NCBI GenBank assembly: GCA_016708315.1
Contig: JADJGC010000023.1
Coordinates: forward strand, 186,001 to 250,000
Direction of reading: 5' to 3'
Length of the DNA stretch: 64,000 bases
Source of the DNA: a bacterium
Lineage (GTDB): Bacteria; Zixibacteria; MSB-5A5; CAIYYT01
This document shows, one piece after another, positions 27,305 to 36,198 of the stretch. The notes beneath the pieces were generated by a model that was not told the DNA's origin, did no database searches, and was given only the letters and a program-made list of their open reading frames with translations. Position numbers and translations under genes: made by a program. Every line of letters starts with the position of its first letter. Within the stretch, counting starts at the first letter, position 1.

Positions 27305-28072
27305 ATGAAGAGAATTCTCGCACTGGCCCTCGCCCTGATGATCGCATCCGCAATCCCGGCTGTGGCCGAAATGACCGCCGATGAAATCATCACCAAACAC
27401 ATTGAAGCCTACGGCGGCGCCAAAGCCATGGGCGATGTCAAGACCATGACGATGAAAGGCAGCATGTTCGCTCAAGGAATGCCTCTTGACCTCACAGCCT
27501 ATATCGTATTGCCGGGCAAGAGCTTTATGCAAGTATCTGCCAACGGAATGGTCATGTATGCCGCTGGCACGAATGGCAAAGATGCGTGGGCGACGCAAAT
27601 GGGACAGACTTTCATACTCGAAGGCAAGGATAAAGCGGACTTGGAGTCTCAGGCCGAGCAGTTCACCCTCTTGGATTACAAAAAGAAGGGCGGAACGGCT
27701 AAATTCCTCGGAGAGGACCTGGTTAAAGGTGCAAAGGCGTACAAAGTCGAATACGTTTCGGCTAAGAATGACACAACCACCTATTTCTTCGACGCCGCCA
27801 CTTACTACATTGTTCGCGAAAAGACGGCTTCGAGCAATACCAGTTTCTCCGACCACAAGTCAGCGGGAGGCATTGTTTACCCGTTCAAGATCAATTCTCA
27901 AATGCAAGCAGGTGGGCAGTCAGTACAGCAGATGATCACCATCGACTCAATCGGTGTAAACGTTCCGATTGCTGATTCGCTCTTTGTTATGCCCAAGAAC
28001 GCCGCGCCAATGCCCAAAGCCCCGACACCAGCCGAGACCGGGAATACTCCTGCCGAAGGAACTGGGAAATAA
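27305..28072 (+). CDS. Secreted LolA-like outer-membrane lipoprotein-sorting domain protein
   Basis: 255 residues with a clear signal peptide (cut near AVA-E, residue 21). The mature protein begins MTADEIITKHIEAYGG and shows LolA/DUF4292-like features: KTMTMKGSMFAQGM, a beta half-barrel pattern, then VEYVSAKNDTTTYFFDAATY. The C-terminus is Pro/Ala-rich and disordered. LolA-like folds carry lipids or lipoproteins across the periplasm; whether this one does is unknown. AAGGAGA lies upstream and a terminator follows at 28107. Confidence 0.68.
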   Translation: MKRILALALALMIASAIPAVAEMTADEIITKHIEAYGGAKAMGDVKTMTMKGSMFAQGMPLDLTAYIVLPGKSFMQVSANGMVMYAAGTNGKDAWATQMGQTFILEGKDKADLESQAEQFTLLDYKKKGGTAKFLGEDLVKGAKAYKVEYVSAKNDTTTYFFDAATYYIVREKTASSNTSFSDHKSAGGIVYPFKINSQMQAGGQSVQQMITIDSIGVNVPIADSLFVMPKNAAPMPKAPTPAETGNTPAEGTGK

Positions 28073-28106
28073 TAGCATAACAATCTTATTCATAATAACT
28101 TACAGA

Positions 28107-28139
28107 AAAGGCTGCCCGGCAAACGGGCGGCCTTTTTTT
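28107..28139 (+). terminator. Rho-independent terminator
   Basis: AAAGGCTGCCCG (28107-28118) pairs with CGGGCGGCCTTT around a short loop and is followed by a seven-T run. One G-U/mismatch position occurs in the stem. It closes the LolA-like gene. Confidence 0.88.
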
Positions 28140-28307
28140 GGTCAGTTTGAATTTCTTGTCAATCAAAGATCATCAAAATTGCTCCATATTGCGTACATTT
28201 TTTGCACATACTTTCTGTAGTGACCTAAGCATTCACGGTTGAAGACCGACGAAGAACTAATAGGGTCCAAGTACTTCTACTTCACATTTCTGTCTTGGAG
28301 GATACTG

Positions 28308-29816
28308 ATGCCGTTTCGAAATCTGACCACCTCTTGCTGCCTCTTCGCCTTGGTGCTCGTACTCTCAGTTGTACCGCTCAATGCGCAAACTCCATTACGA
28401 ACAGAAATAGTGGTCAGCGGCCTAACGCGACCCGTATTTGCAACATCGCCAGTCGGTGACTTCAATCGCCTATTCGTTGTTGAACAACGAGGCTCTGCCA
28501 GCACGAGCAATCGCGCAGATATTCGCATTATGGATATCAACACCCGGACTATGTACACCAAACCGTTTCTATCAATCAGTCCGGTGAGAACATCCAGCGA
28601 AGAAGGTTTACTCGGACTGGCCTTCCATCCCAATTACGCTGGCAATGGCTACTTCTTTACATACCATACTAACACCAGCGGTGATAACGTTGTGACTCGT
28701 TGGCAAGTCTCCGGCACGAACCCCGATAGCGCAAATCCTGCCAGCGCAAGCATTCTAATGACCATACCTCACCCCTTGGAAAGCAATCACAATGGTGGCT
28801 GGATGGCATTTGGACCCGATGGTTTTCTTTACATCTCTGCTGGTGATGGCGGAGGAAGCAATGATGAACATAATAATGGTCAGAACCTCAATACTCTCTT
28901 AGGTTCTATGTTGCGAATAGATGTCGACTCTGGTACTCCATATGGTATACCTCCTTCCAATCCATTCTTCGGTGGTCCTCAACGGGAAGAGATCTACTAT
29001 TGGGGATTGCGCAATGCCTGGCGGAATAGCTTTGATCGTCTTTCCGGTGATCTATACATTGGCGACGTTGGTCAGGGACAGTATGAAGAAATCAATTTCC
29101 GACCGGCTGCCGATACCGGCAATATCAACTTCGGTTGGCCCCTTCGTGAAGGAGCTCATTGCTACATCCCATCCGTCAATTGCGACCCTTCGGGCATTAC
29201 GACCGACCCAATTCATGAGTATACACACAGTCTTGGTTGTTCAATAACCGGTGGCTACAACTACACCGGTTGTGCGATCCCGGATCTGAATGGAACTTAC
29301 TTCTTTGGGGACTATTGCGAAGGTACTGTTTGGTCGTTCCGCTACGACGGAATCAACAAGACTGATTTCCAGAACAGAACGGTTGAACTTGACCTCACCT
29401 TTACCGCTGGATTGACATCATTCGCTGAAGACAATTATGGTGAACTCTATTTGTTGTATCAAGACGGCGAAATCCGAAAGATCGTTCCCGATGTCGCAAT
29501 TACTGACTGCAATGGCAACGATCTCGACGATAGTTGCGAGATATTCTTCGGTGTGGTGCAAGATGCGAACTTCAATGGCGTTCCCGACAGCTGCGATCCG
29601 CCATCCTTTATCTGTGGTGATGCCGACGGCGGCGGTACGATTTCGGTTTCCGACGCTGTGTTCTTGATTGCTCACATCTTTGGTGGCGGTCCTGCCCCCG
29701 TGCCAGCTGAAGCCGGTGATGCTAATTGTTCCGGAGGGCTCTCCATCTCCGACGCGGTATATGTTATTGCCTACATTTTCGGAGGCGGTCCCGCTCCCTG
29801 TGCGGCATGTCCGTAG
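28308..29816 (+). CDS. PQQ-dependent sugar dehydrogenase-like protein with C-terminal dockerin-like repeats
   Basis: 502 residues from the ATG at 28308 (GGAGG upstream). Signal peptide to about residue 27 (NAQ). The glucose/sorbosone dehydrogenase beta-propeller (about 30-390) shows EEGLLGLAFHPNY, GFLYISAGDGG, YWGLRNAWRNSFD and GDVGQGQYEEI. After a linker (DCNGNDLDDSCEI) come two Ca-binding-loop repeats, GDADGGGTISVSDAVFLIAH and GDANCSGGLSISDAVYVIAY, each ending IFGGGPAP. The oxidoreductase is extracytoplasmic and PQQ-dependent; the dockerin-like tail implies cell-surface attachment or assembly, partner unknown. The same tail ends the protein at 62628-64000. Confidence 0.87.
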   Translation: MPFRNLTTSCCLFALVLVLSVVPLNAQTPLRTEIVVSGLTRPVFATSPVGDFNRLFVVEQRGSASTSNRADIRIMDINTRTMYTKPFLSISPVRTSSEEGLLGLAFHPNYAGNGYFFTYHTNTSGDNVVTRWQVSGTNPDSANPASASILMTIPHPLESNHNGGWMAFGPDGFLYISAGDGGGSNDEHNNGQNLNTLLGSMLRIDVDSGTPYGIPPSNPFFGGPQREEIYYWGLRNAWRNSFDRLSGDLYIGDVGQGQYEEINFRPAADTGNINFGWPLREGAHCYIPSVNCDPSGITTDPIHEYTHSLGCSITGGYNYTGCAIPDLNGTYFFGDYCEGTVWSFRYDGINKTDFQNRTVELDLTFTAGLTSFAEDNYGELYLLYQDGEIRKIVPDVAITDCNGNDLDDSCEIFFGVVQDANFNGVPDSCDPPSFICGDADGGGTISVSDAVFLIAHIFGGGPAPVPAEAGDANCSGGLSISDAVYVIAYIFGGGPAPCAACP

Positions 29817-29842
29817 TCCTATTTTTCGATCTGTTGCGAATG

Positions 29843-29873
29843 AAGCAGAGATTGCCTGGCGATCTCTGCTTTT
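29843..29873 (+). terminator. Probable rho-independent terminator
   Basis: AAGCAGAGATTGCC and GGCGATCTCTGCTTTT form a near-perfect 13-bp stem with almost no loop, followed by a short T run. It lies 27 bp after the dehydrogenase stop and before the convergent acyltransferase stop. Confidence 0.7.
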
Positions 29874-30518
29874 CTATTGGTGTGGCCGCGTTTCCCAGTA
29901 GAGGTCAGTCTTGTCAATGACCGGTAACTCGGAGAGATTCATAGCCCGAAGATCATGTTGGCGCCTAGCCAGTACCTTCTGGGCAAGAGAGTTGTCTTTC
30001 GTTAACTCCGCTACATGATTGATAAGCGCCTCGTCGGAAAAGACCCGCTTGAGCGGACGGCAAGGATTTCCAGCCGCCACTGTGTAGGGCGGTATCGACT
30101 TGCTAACGACACTTCCCGCGCCGACCACGCTTCCCATTCCTACCGTTACGTTTCCAAGGACTATGACACCCGCCCCGAACCAGGCTTCAGCCTCGATCGT
30201 AATCGGCTCGGCGTTTTCACGATCTCGTGGGTGTAAAAATCGAACGCTCTTGCCGCTCACGCCAAAGTAGTGATCACCGCCAATAATCATTGGTCGCGGG
30301 CCAAACATCACATTGTCACCGATGCTCACTTCAGCAGAAATATGCGCCCGCTCTCCGATGAAAACATTGTCGCCGATCTCGATATGTTGGGGATTCAGTA
30401 TCGTGCTGAGTGGATCAAAAACGAAATTCTTGCCGACGCGCTTCAGCCGCCCGAGTATCGATCGCTTTCGAACGTAAAGGTAGTAGCTAACAGGATTGAT
30501 TAGGCTCGAAAGCTTCAT
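29874..30518 (-). CDS. Left-handed beta-helix (hexapeptide) acyltransferase, WcaF/Maa-like
   Basis: 214 residues with hexapeptide repeats ([LIV]-G-x4) across about 45-155: IGDNVFIGERAHISAEVSIG (20 residues), then IEAEAWFGAGVIVLGNVTVG and VVGAGSVVSKSIPPYTVAAG, the classic NeuD/WcaF-like end. It should O-acetylate a sugar of a surface polysaccharide. The last gene of a three-gene minus-strand cluster; its start overlaps the flippase stop by 4 bp, and the glycosyltransferase gene leads the operon. Confidence 0.84.
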   Translation of the reverse strand: MKLSSLINPVSYYLYVRKRSILGRLKRVGKNFVFDPLSTILNPQHIEIGDNVFIGERAHISAEVSIGDNVMFGPRPMIIGGDHYFGVSGKSVRFLHPRDRENAEPITIEAEAWFGAGVIVLGNVTVGMGSVVGAGSVVSKSIPPYTVAAGNPCRPLKRVFSDEALINHVAELTKDNSLAQKVLARRQHDLRAMNLSELPVIDKTDLYWETRPHQ

Positions 30519-31831
30519 TCTGGTCTCTTTCGCTTTGTATCGCCGGACGTAACCGTTAATGAATGGAAGTGACTTTCAAGTGCCACTTTCGCAACAAAAG
30601 CGACAATAATCAAGCTAAAAAGGTACGACACCACTTGGGCGATTGCCGCTCCCTGCAATCCATTTCTTATTATAAGTACGTAACTGATAACCGTCGAGAC
30701 TACCAGTGTTGCCAGAGCATTGTAGAAACTGAGTTTCATTTTGCCGACGCCCCATATGGCAATTCCAAGCAGCGCATAGCAGCTCCAGAGGAAATACTTC
30801 ACGGCAAGAATCTGGAAGTATTCTCCCGCCGGTGCGTAACTTTCACCATAGAACAACACAATCAACCATGGTACTATGACCATTGACGCCACGGTCAACG
30901 CCAATGCCGTTAACATCAGCATCTTCTGGTACTTCTTCAATACCCTCATGAACTGGGATCTATCACTGCTGTATTCGGAGAAGAACGGCGTCGCAATTGT
31001 CTGTACGGTTGATGTTACCTGACTAAGTCCCAAGACAAAGATCGTGGCAATGCTATAATATCCGAGGCCAACACGGTCATCAATCAGATAATTGAGCATC
31101 AGGATATCAAGAAAGCCGATTGTGGTAGCCACCAAGTTGCCCGCCAGGCTCCAACGAGCATAATACCAGATCAGCGGAAAGCTCTCTTCTGCATCTGACT
31201 TCGACACGACCAAGTCATCCTTGACAAGACTCACCAACGGCGCCAATGCAGCTATTGCGACGATCGCGCTCGCTATCACAAAACCGCCAAAGCCGTAGAA
31301 AAATGCAGCAAGCACGATAACCGTGAGGCCGACAACGCGAATCATCGTCTGCGCGGTCGCCATCAGCTTGATTCGTTTTCGCGCCTGCAAGTACATCATG
31401 AGGACGGAGCCCAGTGCCGTTGCCGGGACTGAGAACATCAGTACCATCATCCAGTCGTTGACGCGACTCGAGGGCGAGAACAATCCCAGGAGTGCCGCAG
31501 CCGCGATTGCTGCCAGAACCAAGGCGTTTGGAATTACAGTGTACCTAAGGCTCTTACGAAGTATCAACGCGCGTTCAGCATCTGATCGTTGTTCGGAACA
31601 GAGCTTAAGGACAGCCGTATTTAGCCCGACACTCGCGATCACGACTGCGATCCCTATGAAAGACTGCATTGTCTTGATATCGGCCATCTCCGCAGGCGAG
31701 AGGAATTTGATCACCAACAGCTGAGCGCCGAAAGACAAAAGGCTGATTGCCAGGTTAGCACTCAGCAAATGGAAGAAGCCCTTGGCCGAAGCATTCAGCA
31801 ATGCCGTCTTTGCCGCCTGTATCACGGACAT
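30515..31831 (-). CDS. Oligosaccharide flippase family (Wzx-like) membrane protein
   Basis: 438 residues with about 12 hydrophobic helices. The N-terminal helix FGAQLLVIKFLSPAEMADI is the polysaccharide-biosynthesis/MATE-like family pattern (usually LxxxLLxRxLGPEEYG). Wzx-type proteins flip lipid-linked repeat units to the periplasmic face of the inner membrane. It lies between the glycosyltransferase gene (4-bp gap) and the acyltransferase gene (4-bp overlap), which supports a polysaccharide role. Confidence 0.83.
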   Translation of the reverse strand: MSVIQAAKTALLNASAKGFFHLLSANLAISLLSFGAQLLVIKFLSPAEMADIKTMQSFIGIAVVIASVGLNTAVLKLCSEQRSDAERALILRKSLRYTVIPNALVLAAIAAAALLGLFSPSSRVNDWMMVLMFSVPATALGSVLMMYLQARKRIKLMATAQTMIRVVGLTVIVLAAFFYGFGGFVIASAIVAIAALAPLVSLVKDDLVVSKSDAEESFPLIWYYARWSLAGNLVATTIGFLDILMLNYLIDDRVGLGYYSIATIFVLGLSQVTSTVQTIATPFFSEYSSDRSQFMRVLKKYQKMLMLTALALTVASMVIVPWLIVLFYGESYAPAGEYFQILAVKYFLWSCYALLGIAIWGVGKMKLSFYNALATLVVSTVISYVLIIRNGLQGAAIAQVVSYLFSLIIVAFVAKVALESHFHSLTVTSGDTKRKRPE

Positions 31832-31835
31832 TGGA

Positions 31836-32951
31836 CTAGACTCCCTGGCGTTGTGACATTGTTGTACCAGCCCCGGCGATCTTCAGATACAGCTCTATCA
31901 AGCTTCCAGCATTGTCGCTTAGCCGAATCGACTTCAGCTTGGCGCGGCTCGCGGGTAGATCCTCAAGAACCTGCTTGCAGACCGCTGCGAGACTTTTCGC
32001 GTCTCGATTGACGAATAAGTGCGCAGCTTCGTTTCGAAGAACGCAGTCACTGGCAATTGCCGGCGTACCGCAGGCCAGCGCTTCAAGTACCGTTAGTGAA
32101 TCACCGGCATCGGTGTTGGTCGCTCGTATGACGATGTCCGCTGACTTCCAAAGCGCCGTCGTTTCTTCCAAAGATTCACCGTGAAAGAGACAGCGTTCTT
32201 CCAATCCAAGCTCGCTCACGCGATTCTTCAACTTCTGCAAGTATTCAGTATCTCCCGCATCAGGCAACAGGATTACTGCAGCCACATCAAGTTTGGCGTC
32301 GTTTACCAAGTCGCCGGTCGCTTCAATAACCAGATCTATTCCATAAAGGTCTTCACCTTTGTGAAATGTCAATCGATAGGCATTAGTAGCGAGCAAGTAT
32401 CGATGCTTCCTTCGAATCTCTGCAATAGTGGGAAGCAGTGCGAAGTCCGCAATGTCACCTTGAGCTGGTGGGATAAAGGGCGGAATGACGTGCAACTTCG
32501 CCTCGGGAATACCCAATTTCAAAGCACGTTCACGGGATGTCTCGCTATGAATAACCACAGCTGTAATCGAGCCAAATAGTCTCGCCAGCAACCACTGCTC
32601 GATTGGTGAATACTTCCTGATGTCATCATCGAATCGCTCGTTGTGCAGAGAAACGACGGTCAAATGCCGGATACTCAGAAGTGAATACAAGTACAGGTTT
32701 CGTGGTGCAAAGTTGTGGAAATGGACAATTGCGGGTTCGCAGCGGAGCAAATGCAGGAATGCCCGCTTCCAACTCAGGTTTCGAATCCCTAAACCAGTCT
32801 TGGGAACACCGCTAACATCGATAAGACTATTGGCAAGTTTCGCTTCACAAAGTCGACCCATCAGCCTCTTGGTATGAATCGAAACACCGCCAAATGGCGG
32901 CGGTACGGCGCCGACTTGAATGATCTCGGGTATTTTGGCTTTAGCTGTCAC
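31836..32951 (-). CDS. Glycosyltransferase, family 4 (GT-B)
   Basis: 371 residues. The N-terminal half begins IIQVGAVPPPFGGVSIHT, the usual GT4 acceptor-domain start with a Gly-rich loop. The C-terminal half has ERCLFHGESLEETTALWKSA, DIVIRATNTDAGDSLTVLEA and LACGTPAIAS, the GT4 E-x7-E region (here with Asp at the first position). It transfers a sugar from a nucleotide donor onto a lipid-linked glycan. The start is GTG at 32951. First gene of the GT/flippase/acyltransferase operon. Confidence 0.86.
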   Translation of the reverse strand: MTAKAKIPEIIQVGAVPPPFGGVSIHTKRLMGRLCEAKLANSLIDVSGVPKTGLGIRNLSWKRAFLHLLRCEPAIVHFHNFAPRNLYLYSLLSIRHLTVVSLHNERFDDDIRKYSPIEQWLLARLFGSITAVVIHSETSRERALKLGIPEAKLHVIPPFIPPAQGDIADFALLPTIAEIRRKHRYLLATNAYRLTFHKGEDLYGIDLVIEATGDLVNDAKLDVAAVILLPDAGDTEYLQKLKNRVSELGLEERCLFHGESLEETTALWKSADIVIRATNTDAGDSLTVLEALACGTPAIASDCVLRNEAAHLFVNRDAKSLAAVCKQVLEDLPASRAKLKSIRLSDNAGSLIELYLKIAGAGTTMSQRQGV

Positions 32952-33000
32952 ACGAACATGATGTCATGTTGAGCGATTTTTTGCGACAGAAAATCGAGCG

Positions 33001-33396
33001 CTACAGCTTTGCCGCTACTTGCTGGAGAAGTTCACGCACTTGATTAGCTTGTTGTGTCAGTTCCTTGTTACCTGTCAATCCAAGCGCCGCTATGGGATCC
33101 ATAAATGACACGTTGGTACCGCCTTTGTCGTTCTCATAAACGATAACATTGCATGGCAACAGCGACCCGATCTCAAGCTCACGCTTGAATGCCTCGTGCG
33201 CAATCTGCGGATTGCATGCGCCGAGAATTACGTAAGGGCGGAATTCAGCACCTAGTTTCTTCTTCATCGTTGCTTTGACATCGATTTCTGTCAATATGCC
33301 GAACCCTACGTCTTTGAGAAGTGCCTCGACTCGCTGTCGAGCCTCTTCAAATGACATTGTGGTCTCAACGCCAAACGCGTAACTGGTCGTGTACAT
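33001..33396 (-). CDS. DUF302 domain protein
   Basis: 131 residues from the ATG at 33396 (GAGGT upstream; the frame extends ten codons further). It matches DUF302 over almost its full length: SFEEARQRVEALLKDVGFGI, DVKATMKKKLG, YVILGACNPQIAHEAF, LPCNVIVYE and VSFMDP. The conserved Cys in GACNP is present. DUF302 proteins are small cytoplasmic or periplasmic proteins of unknown function. It stands between the transsulfuration operon and the glycosyltransferase cluster, all on the minus strand. Confidence 0.87.
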   Translation of the reverse strand: MYTTSYAFGVETTMSFEEARQRVEALLKDVGFGILTEIDVKATMKKKLGAEFRPYVILGACNPQIAHEAFKRELEIGSLLPCNVIVYENDKGGTNVSFMDPIAALGLTGNKELTQQANQVRELLQQVAAKL

Positions 33397-33426
33397 TGGG
33401 AATACCTCGTATTGTGAAGTAAGCAA

Positions 33427-33450
33427 GGCAGCCCTGCTACCAGAGCTGCC
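33427..33450 (-). terminator. Weak hairpin after the transsulfuration operon
   Basis: GGCAGC and GCTGCC (33427-33432 and 33445-33450) form a 6-bp stem; read on the minus strand it is followed by TTGCTT. It sits just after the cystathionine-enzyme stop. The T tract is poor. Confidence 0.35.
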
Positions 33451-33458
33451 GTACCAAT

Positions 33459-34625
33459 TTAGACGTGGCTGAATCCGGTATCTAGCGCCCGCTTTAGATC
33501 TTCGTAGGCTTCGATACCTGCCGAGACTCTAATTAGACCATCAGAGATGCCGTTGGCGTCGCGAACTTCTTTCGGCACCGAAGCATGAGTCATGAGCGCT
33601 GGATGCTGGATTAGCGATTCAACACCGCCCAGCGATTCGGCTAATCCAAATACCGGTGTATTGGCGAGCATCTTCTTTGCAGATTCAAGCCCACCCTTGA
33701 TCACGAATGAAATCATCCCTCCAAAAAGGCGCATCTGACGTTCCGCAATCTTGTGCTGCGGAAACGACTCCAACCCGGGATAAATAACTCGTTCGACTTT
33801 GGGATGGCTCTCCAAGTACACCGCCAAGTTCATCGCGTTCTCACATTGACGTTCCATACGAAGCGCCAGGGTCTTCACCCCGCGCATTGTAAGGAAGGCG
33901 TCGAACGGTCCCATGATTCCACCGGCGGCGTTTTGGCAATATTTCATTCTCTCGAATGCCTTTTCGTGCGAGGTCAGAACTGCTCCGCCCACTGAATCGG
34001 CATGTCCATTAATGTACTTGGTAGTCGAGTGAACAACGATATCAGCTCCCAGATCAAGCGGACGCTGCAAGAACGGCGAAGCAAATGTATTATCCACGAC
34101 CAAAATCAGGTCTTTTCGCTTGGTAAGTGTTGCAACTGCCCGGATCTCGGTAATCTTCAGCATTGGATTGGTGGGTGTCTCAATAAACACCATCTTGGTG
34201 TTTGGTTTGATCGCAGCCTCAATTCGGTCGGTAAACGAGGTATCGACGTACGTGAACTCGATACCGTAGTCCGCATAGACGCGGTTAAACACTCTTGGTG
34301 TGCCGCCATAAAGATCGTCCGAACAGACGACATGGTCTCCTGCTTTTAGCAGGGTCATAATGTTCGAGGTCGCTGCCATCCCCGATGCGAAACACAGACC
34401 ATACTTGGCTCCTTCCAGCGAAGCCAGGCACTGCTCCAAGGCACAACGAGTCGGATTAGCAGTTCGGGAGTACTCAAATCCCTTGTGTCCGCCGATTCCC
34501 TCTTGCACATAGGTCGAAGTCTGGTAGATGGGAAACGCAATCGCTCCGGTCGCAGGATCAGGCGGCTGACCGGCGTGTATAGCGTTGGTCTCGAACTGGT
34601 GTTTAGTCGGATCGTAGTCTTTCAA
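33459..34625 (-). CDS. Cystathionine gamma-synthase / gamma-lyase family PLP enzyme
   Basis: 388 residues, the full length for this fold. It shows NAIHAGQPPDPATGAIAFPI, SRTANPTR, SGMAATS, VDNTFASPFLQRPL, the PLP Lys motif HSTTKYINGH, and the C-terminal RVSAGIEAYEDL. The adjacent, coupled cystathionine beta-synthase argues for the gamma-lyase (reverse transsulfuration) role, but synthase and lyase cannot be separated by eye. The frame reaches a TTG at 34631, but AGGAG is properly spaced only for the TTG at 34625, two bases past the cbs stop. Confidence 0.85.
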   Translation of the reverse strand: MKDYDPTKHQFETNAIHAGQPPDPATGAIAFPIYQTSTYVQEGIGGHKGFEYSRTANPTRCALEQCLASLEGAKYGLCFASGMAATSNIMTLLKAGDHVVCSDDLYGGTPRVFNRVYADYGIEFTYVDTSFTDRIEAAIKPNTKMVFIETPTNPMLKITEIRAVATLTKRKDLILVVDNTFASPFLQRPLDLGADIVVHSTTKYINGHADSVGGAVLTSHEKAFERMKYCQNAAGGIMGPFDAFLTMRGVKTLALRMERQCENAMNLAVYLESHPKVERVIYPGLESFPQHKIAERQMRLFGGMISFVIKGGLESAKKMLANTPVFGLAESLGGVESLIQHPALMTHASVPKEVRDANGISDGLIRVSAGIEAYEDLKRALDTGFSHV

Positions 34626-34627
34626 AA

Positions 34628-35995
34628 TCAAGCTCCTGCAAGAAAGTCGATTAAATCTATTTTGGTCAAGATACCGACCAACTTGCGGTTATCAACAGCA
34701 AAAACTACATCCGCGTTCGATTTTGAGAACAATTCAGCCAGTCGCGAAATCGGCATCTCACGGGCTGCAATGTGATAGTCGCGAACGATGGCGCCTTCAA
34801 TTGTCTGGGCAGGGGTGTATCTACCTGAAACCATCATACCCAAGAGATCGGACTCACGGATCAAACCGACCAATTCGCCATTTTCAAGAACGGGCAACTG
34901 CGAAATGTCATACTTCTTCATCTTGGAGATGACATTGTGAACCGTTTCGCTCGTCCCGACCGAGATAATCTCGCTCCCGTTCTTTCTCTCCAAAAGACGC
35001 TGTACGGACCCAAGTTCCGGTTTCTCTTCCAAGAATCCATAGTCGCGCATCCATGTCTCATTGAACATCTTTGAAAGATATCGTGTACCAGAATCAGGCA
35101 ACACTACGACAATACGCTTTCCCGGACCTACCCGCTTCGCGACCTGAATCGCTCCCCACACCGCGGCGCCTGAAGAACCTCCCGCAAAAATGCCTTCCTT
35201 GGTCGTCAGATCACGTCCCGTGAGGAAACAATCGCGATCATTCACCTGTAGCATGTCATCCACGACCGAGAAATCCATCGCCTGCGTTATCATGTCCTCG
35301 CCGATGCCTTCAACTTTGTAGACTTCCGGTTTCCCCGGCTTTCCCGTCTTGAAGAAATCATAAAACACCGACCCGTATGGATCGACTGCAACAATCTTGA
35401 TATTCTTGTCCTGCTCTTTCAGGAACTTGCCTGCTCCTGAAAGCGTTCCTCCGGTTCCGATACCGGCCACGAAATAGTCAATTTTCCCGTCCATATCTTT
35501 CCAGATTTCCGGACCGGTTAGATTGTAGTGAGCTTCTATATTCTTAGGGTTGTGATACTGGTTCAGATAAAACGAACCGGGATTCTCCCGATGAATCCGT
35601 TTCGCAGTCTCATAGTACGATTCAGGACTGTCTGCCGGCACGTTTGTCTTGGTCACGACAACCTTGGCGCCAAATGCCTTGAGTAAGTTGATCTTCTCAT
35701 CAGACATTTTGTCAGGAATGGTGAAAATCGCCTTATATCCCTTGACCGCCGCTACGATCGCAACGCCAACACCGGTATTTCCCGAAGTATTTTCCACGAT
35801 CATGCCTGACTTAAGTTCACCGCGGCGCTCGGCGTCCTCTATGATGTACCGCGCCATTCGGTCCTTTATCGAACCGCCGGGATTCATGAATTCCAGCTTA
35901 GCATAGACTTCTCCAGCGCCTTCCGGCATCATCCGCTTAAGCTGCACCATTGGCGTGTTGCCGATTGCTTCGAGAATGTTGTTGAGCTTGGGCAT
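34628..35995 (-). CDS. cbs: Cystathionine beta-synthase with C-terminal CBS-domain pair
   Basis: 455 residues. PLP-dependent domain (about 1-320): NPGGSIKDRMARYI with the PLP Lys, NTSGNTGVGVA, and GTGGTLSGAGKFLKE. Regulatory CBS pair (about 335-455): VHNVISKMKKYDISQLPVLE and VVFAVDNRKLVGILTKIDL. Condenses serine (or acetylserine) with homocysteine to cystathionine; in family members the CBS pair binds an adenosyl ligand. The tandem arrangement with a gamma-lyase-like gene gives a complete homocysteine-to-cysteine route. GAGGA precedes the ATG. The 200 bp upstream show no clear riboswitch. Confidence 0.9.
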   Translation of the reverse strand: MPKLNNILEAIGNTPMVQLKRMMPEGAGEVYAKLEFMNPGGSIKDRMARYIIEDAERRGELKSGMIVENTSGNTGVGVAIVAAVKGYKAIFTIPDKMSDEKINLLKAFGAKVVVTKTNVPADSPESYYETAKRIHRENPGSFYLNQYHNPKNIEAHYNLTGPEIWKDMDGKIDYFVAGIGTGGTLSGAGKFLKEQDKNIKIVAVDPYGSVFYDFFKTGKPGKPEVYKVEGIGEDMITQAMDFSVVDDMLQVNDRDCFLTGRDLTTKEGIFAGGSSGAAVWGAIQVAKRVGPGKRIVVVLPDSGTRYLSKMFNETWMRDYGFLEEKPELGSVQRLLERKNGSEIISVGTSETVHNVISKMKKYDISQLPVLENGELVGLIRESDLLGMMVSGRYTPAQTIEGAIVRDYHIAAREMPISRLAELFSKSNADVVFAVDNRKLVGILTKIDLIDFLAGA

Positions 35996-36198
35996 TGATA
36001 TCCTCTAATATTGATAATATTTCGTATTCCAAATATGTAATCGAGAAAGATTGTCTTGAACTGAAGCCGTAAGACGACTCGAAACATAAACAAAACCGTT
36101 CCACATTGCAACCTTGATACGGCCCCTGCGGTTCCTATCAAAGTGGATAAGAGCCATTGCAAAATGAGGACGATTTTCGTTACTTGTCCCAGACGATT

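Noticed and set aside
35996..36198. S-box or other sulfur-related riboswitch upstream of cbs
   Set aside because: I could not find the paired stems or terminator that would support it.
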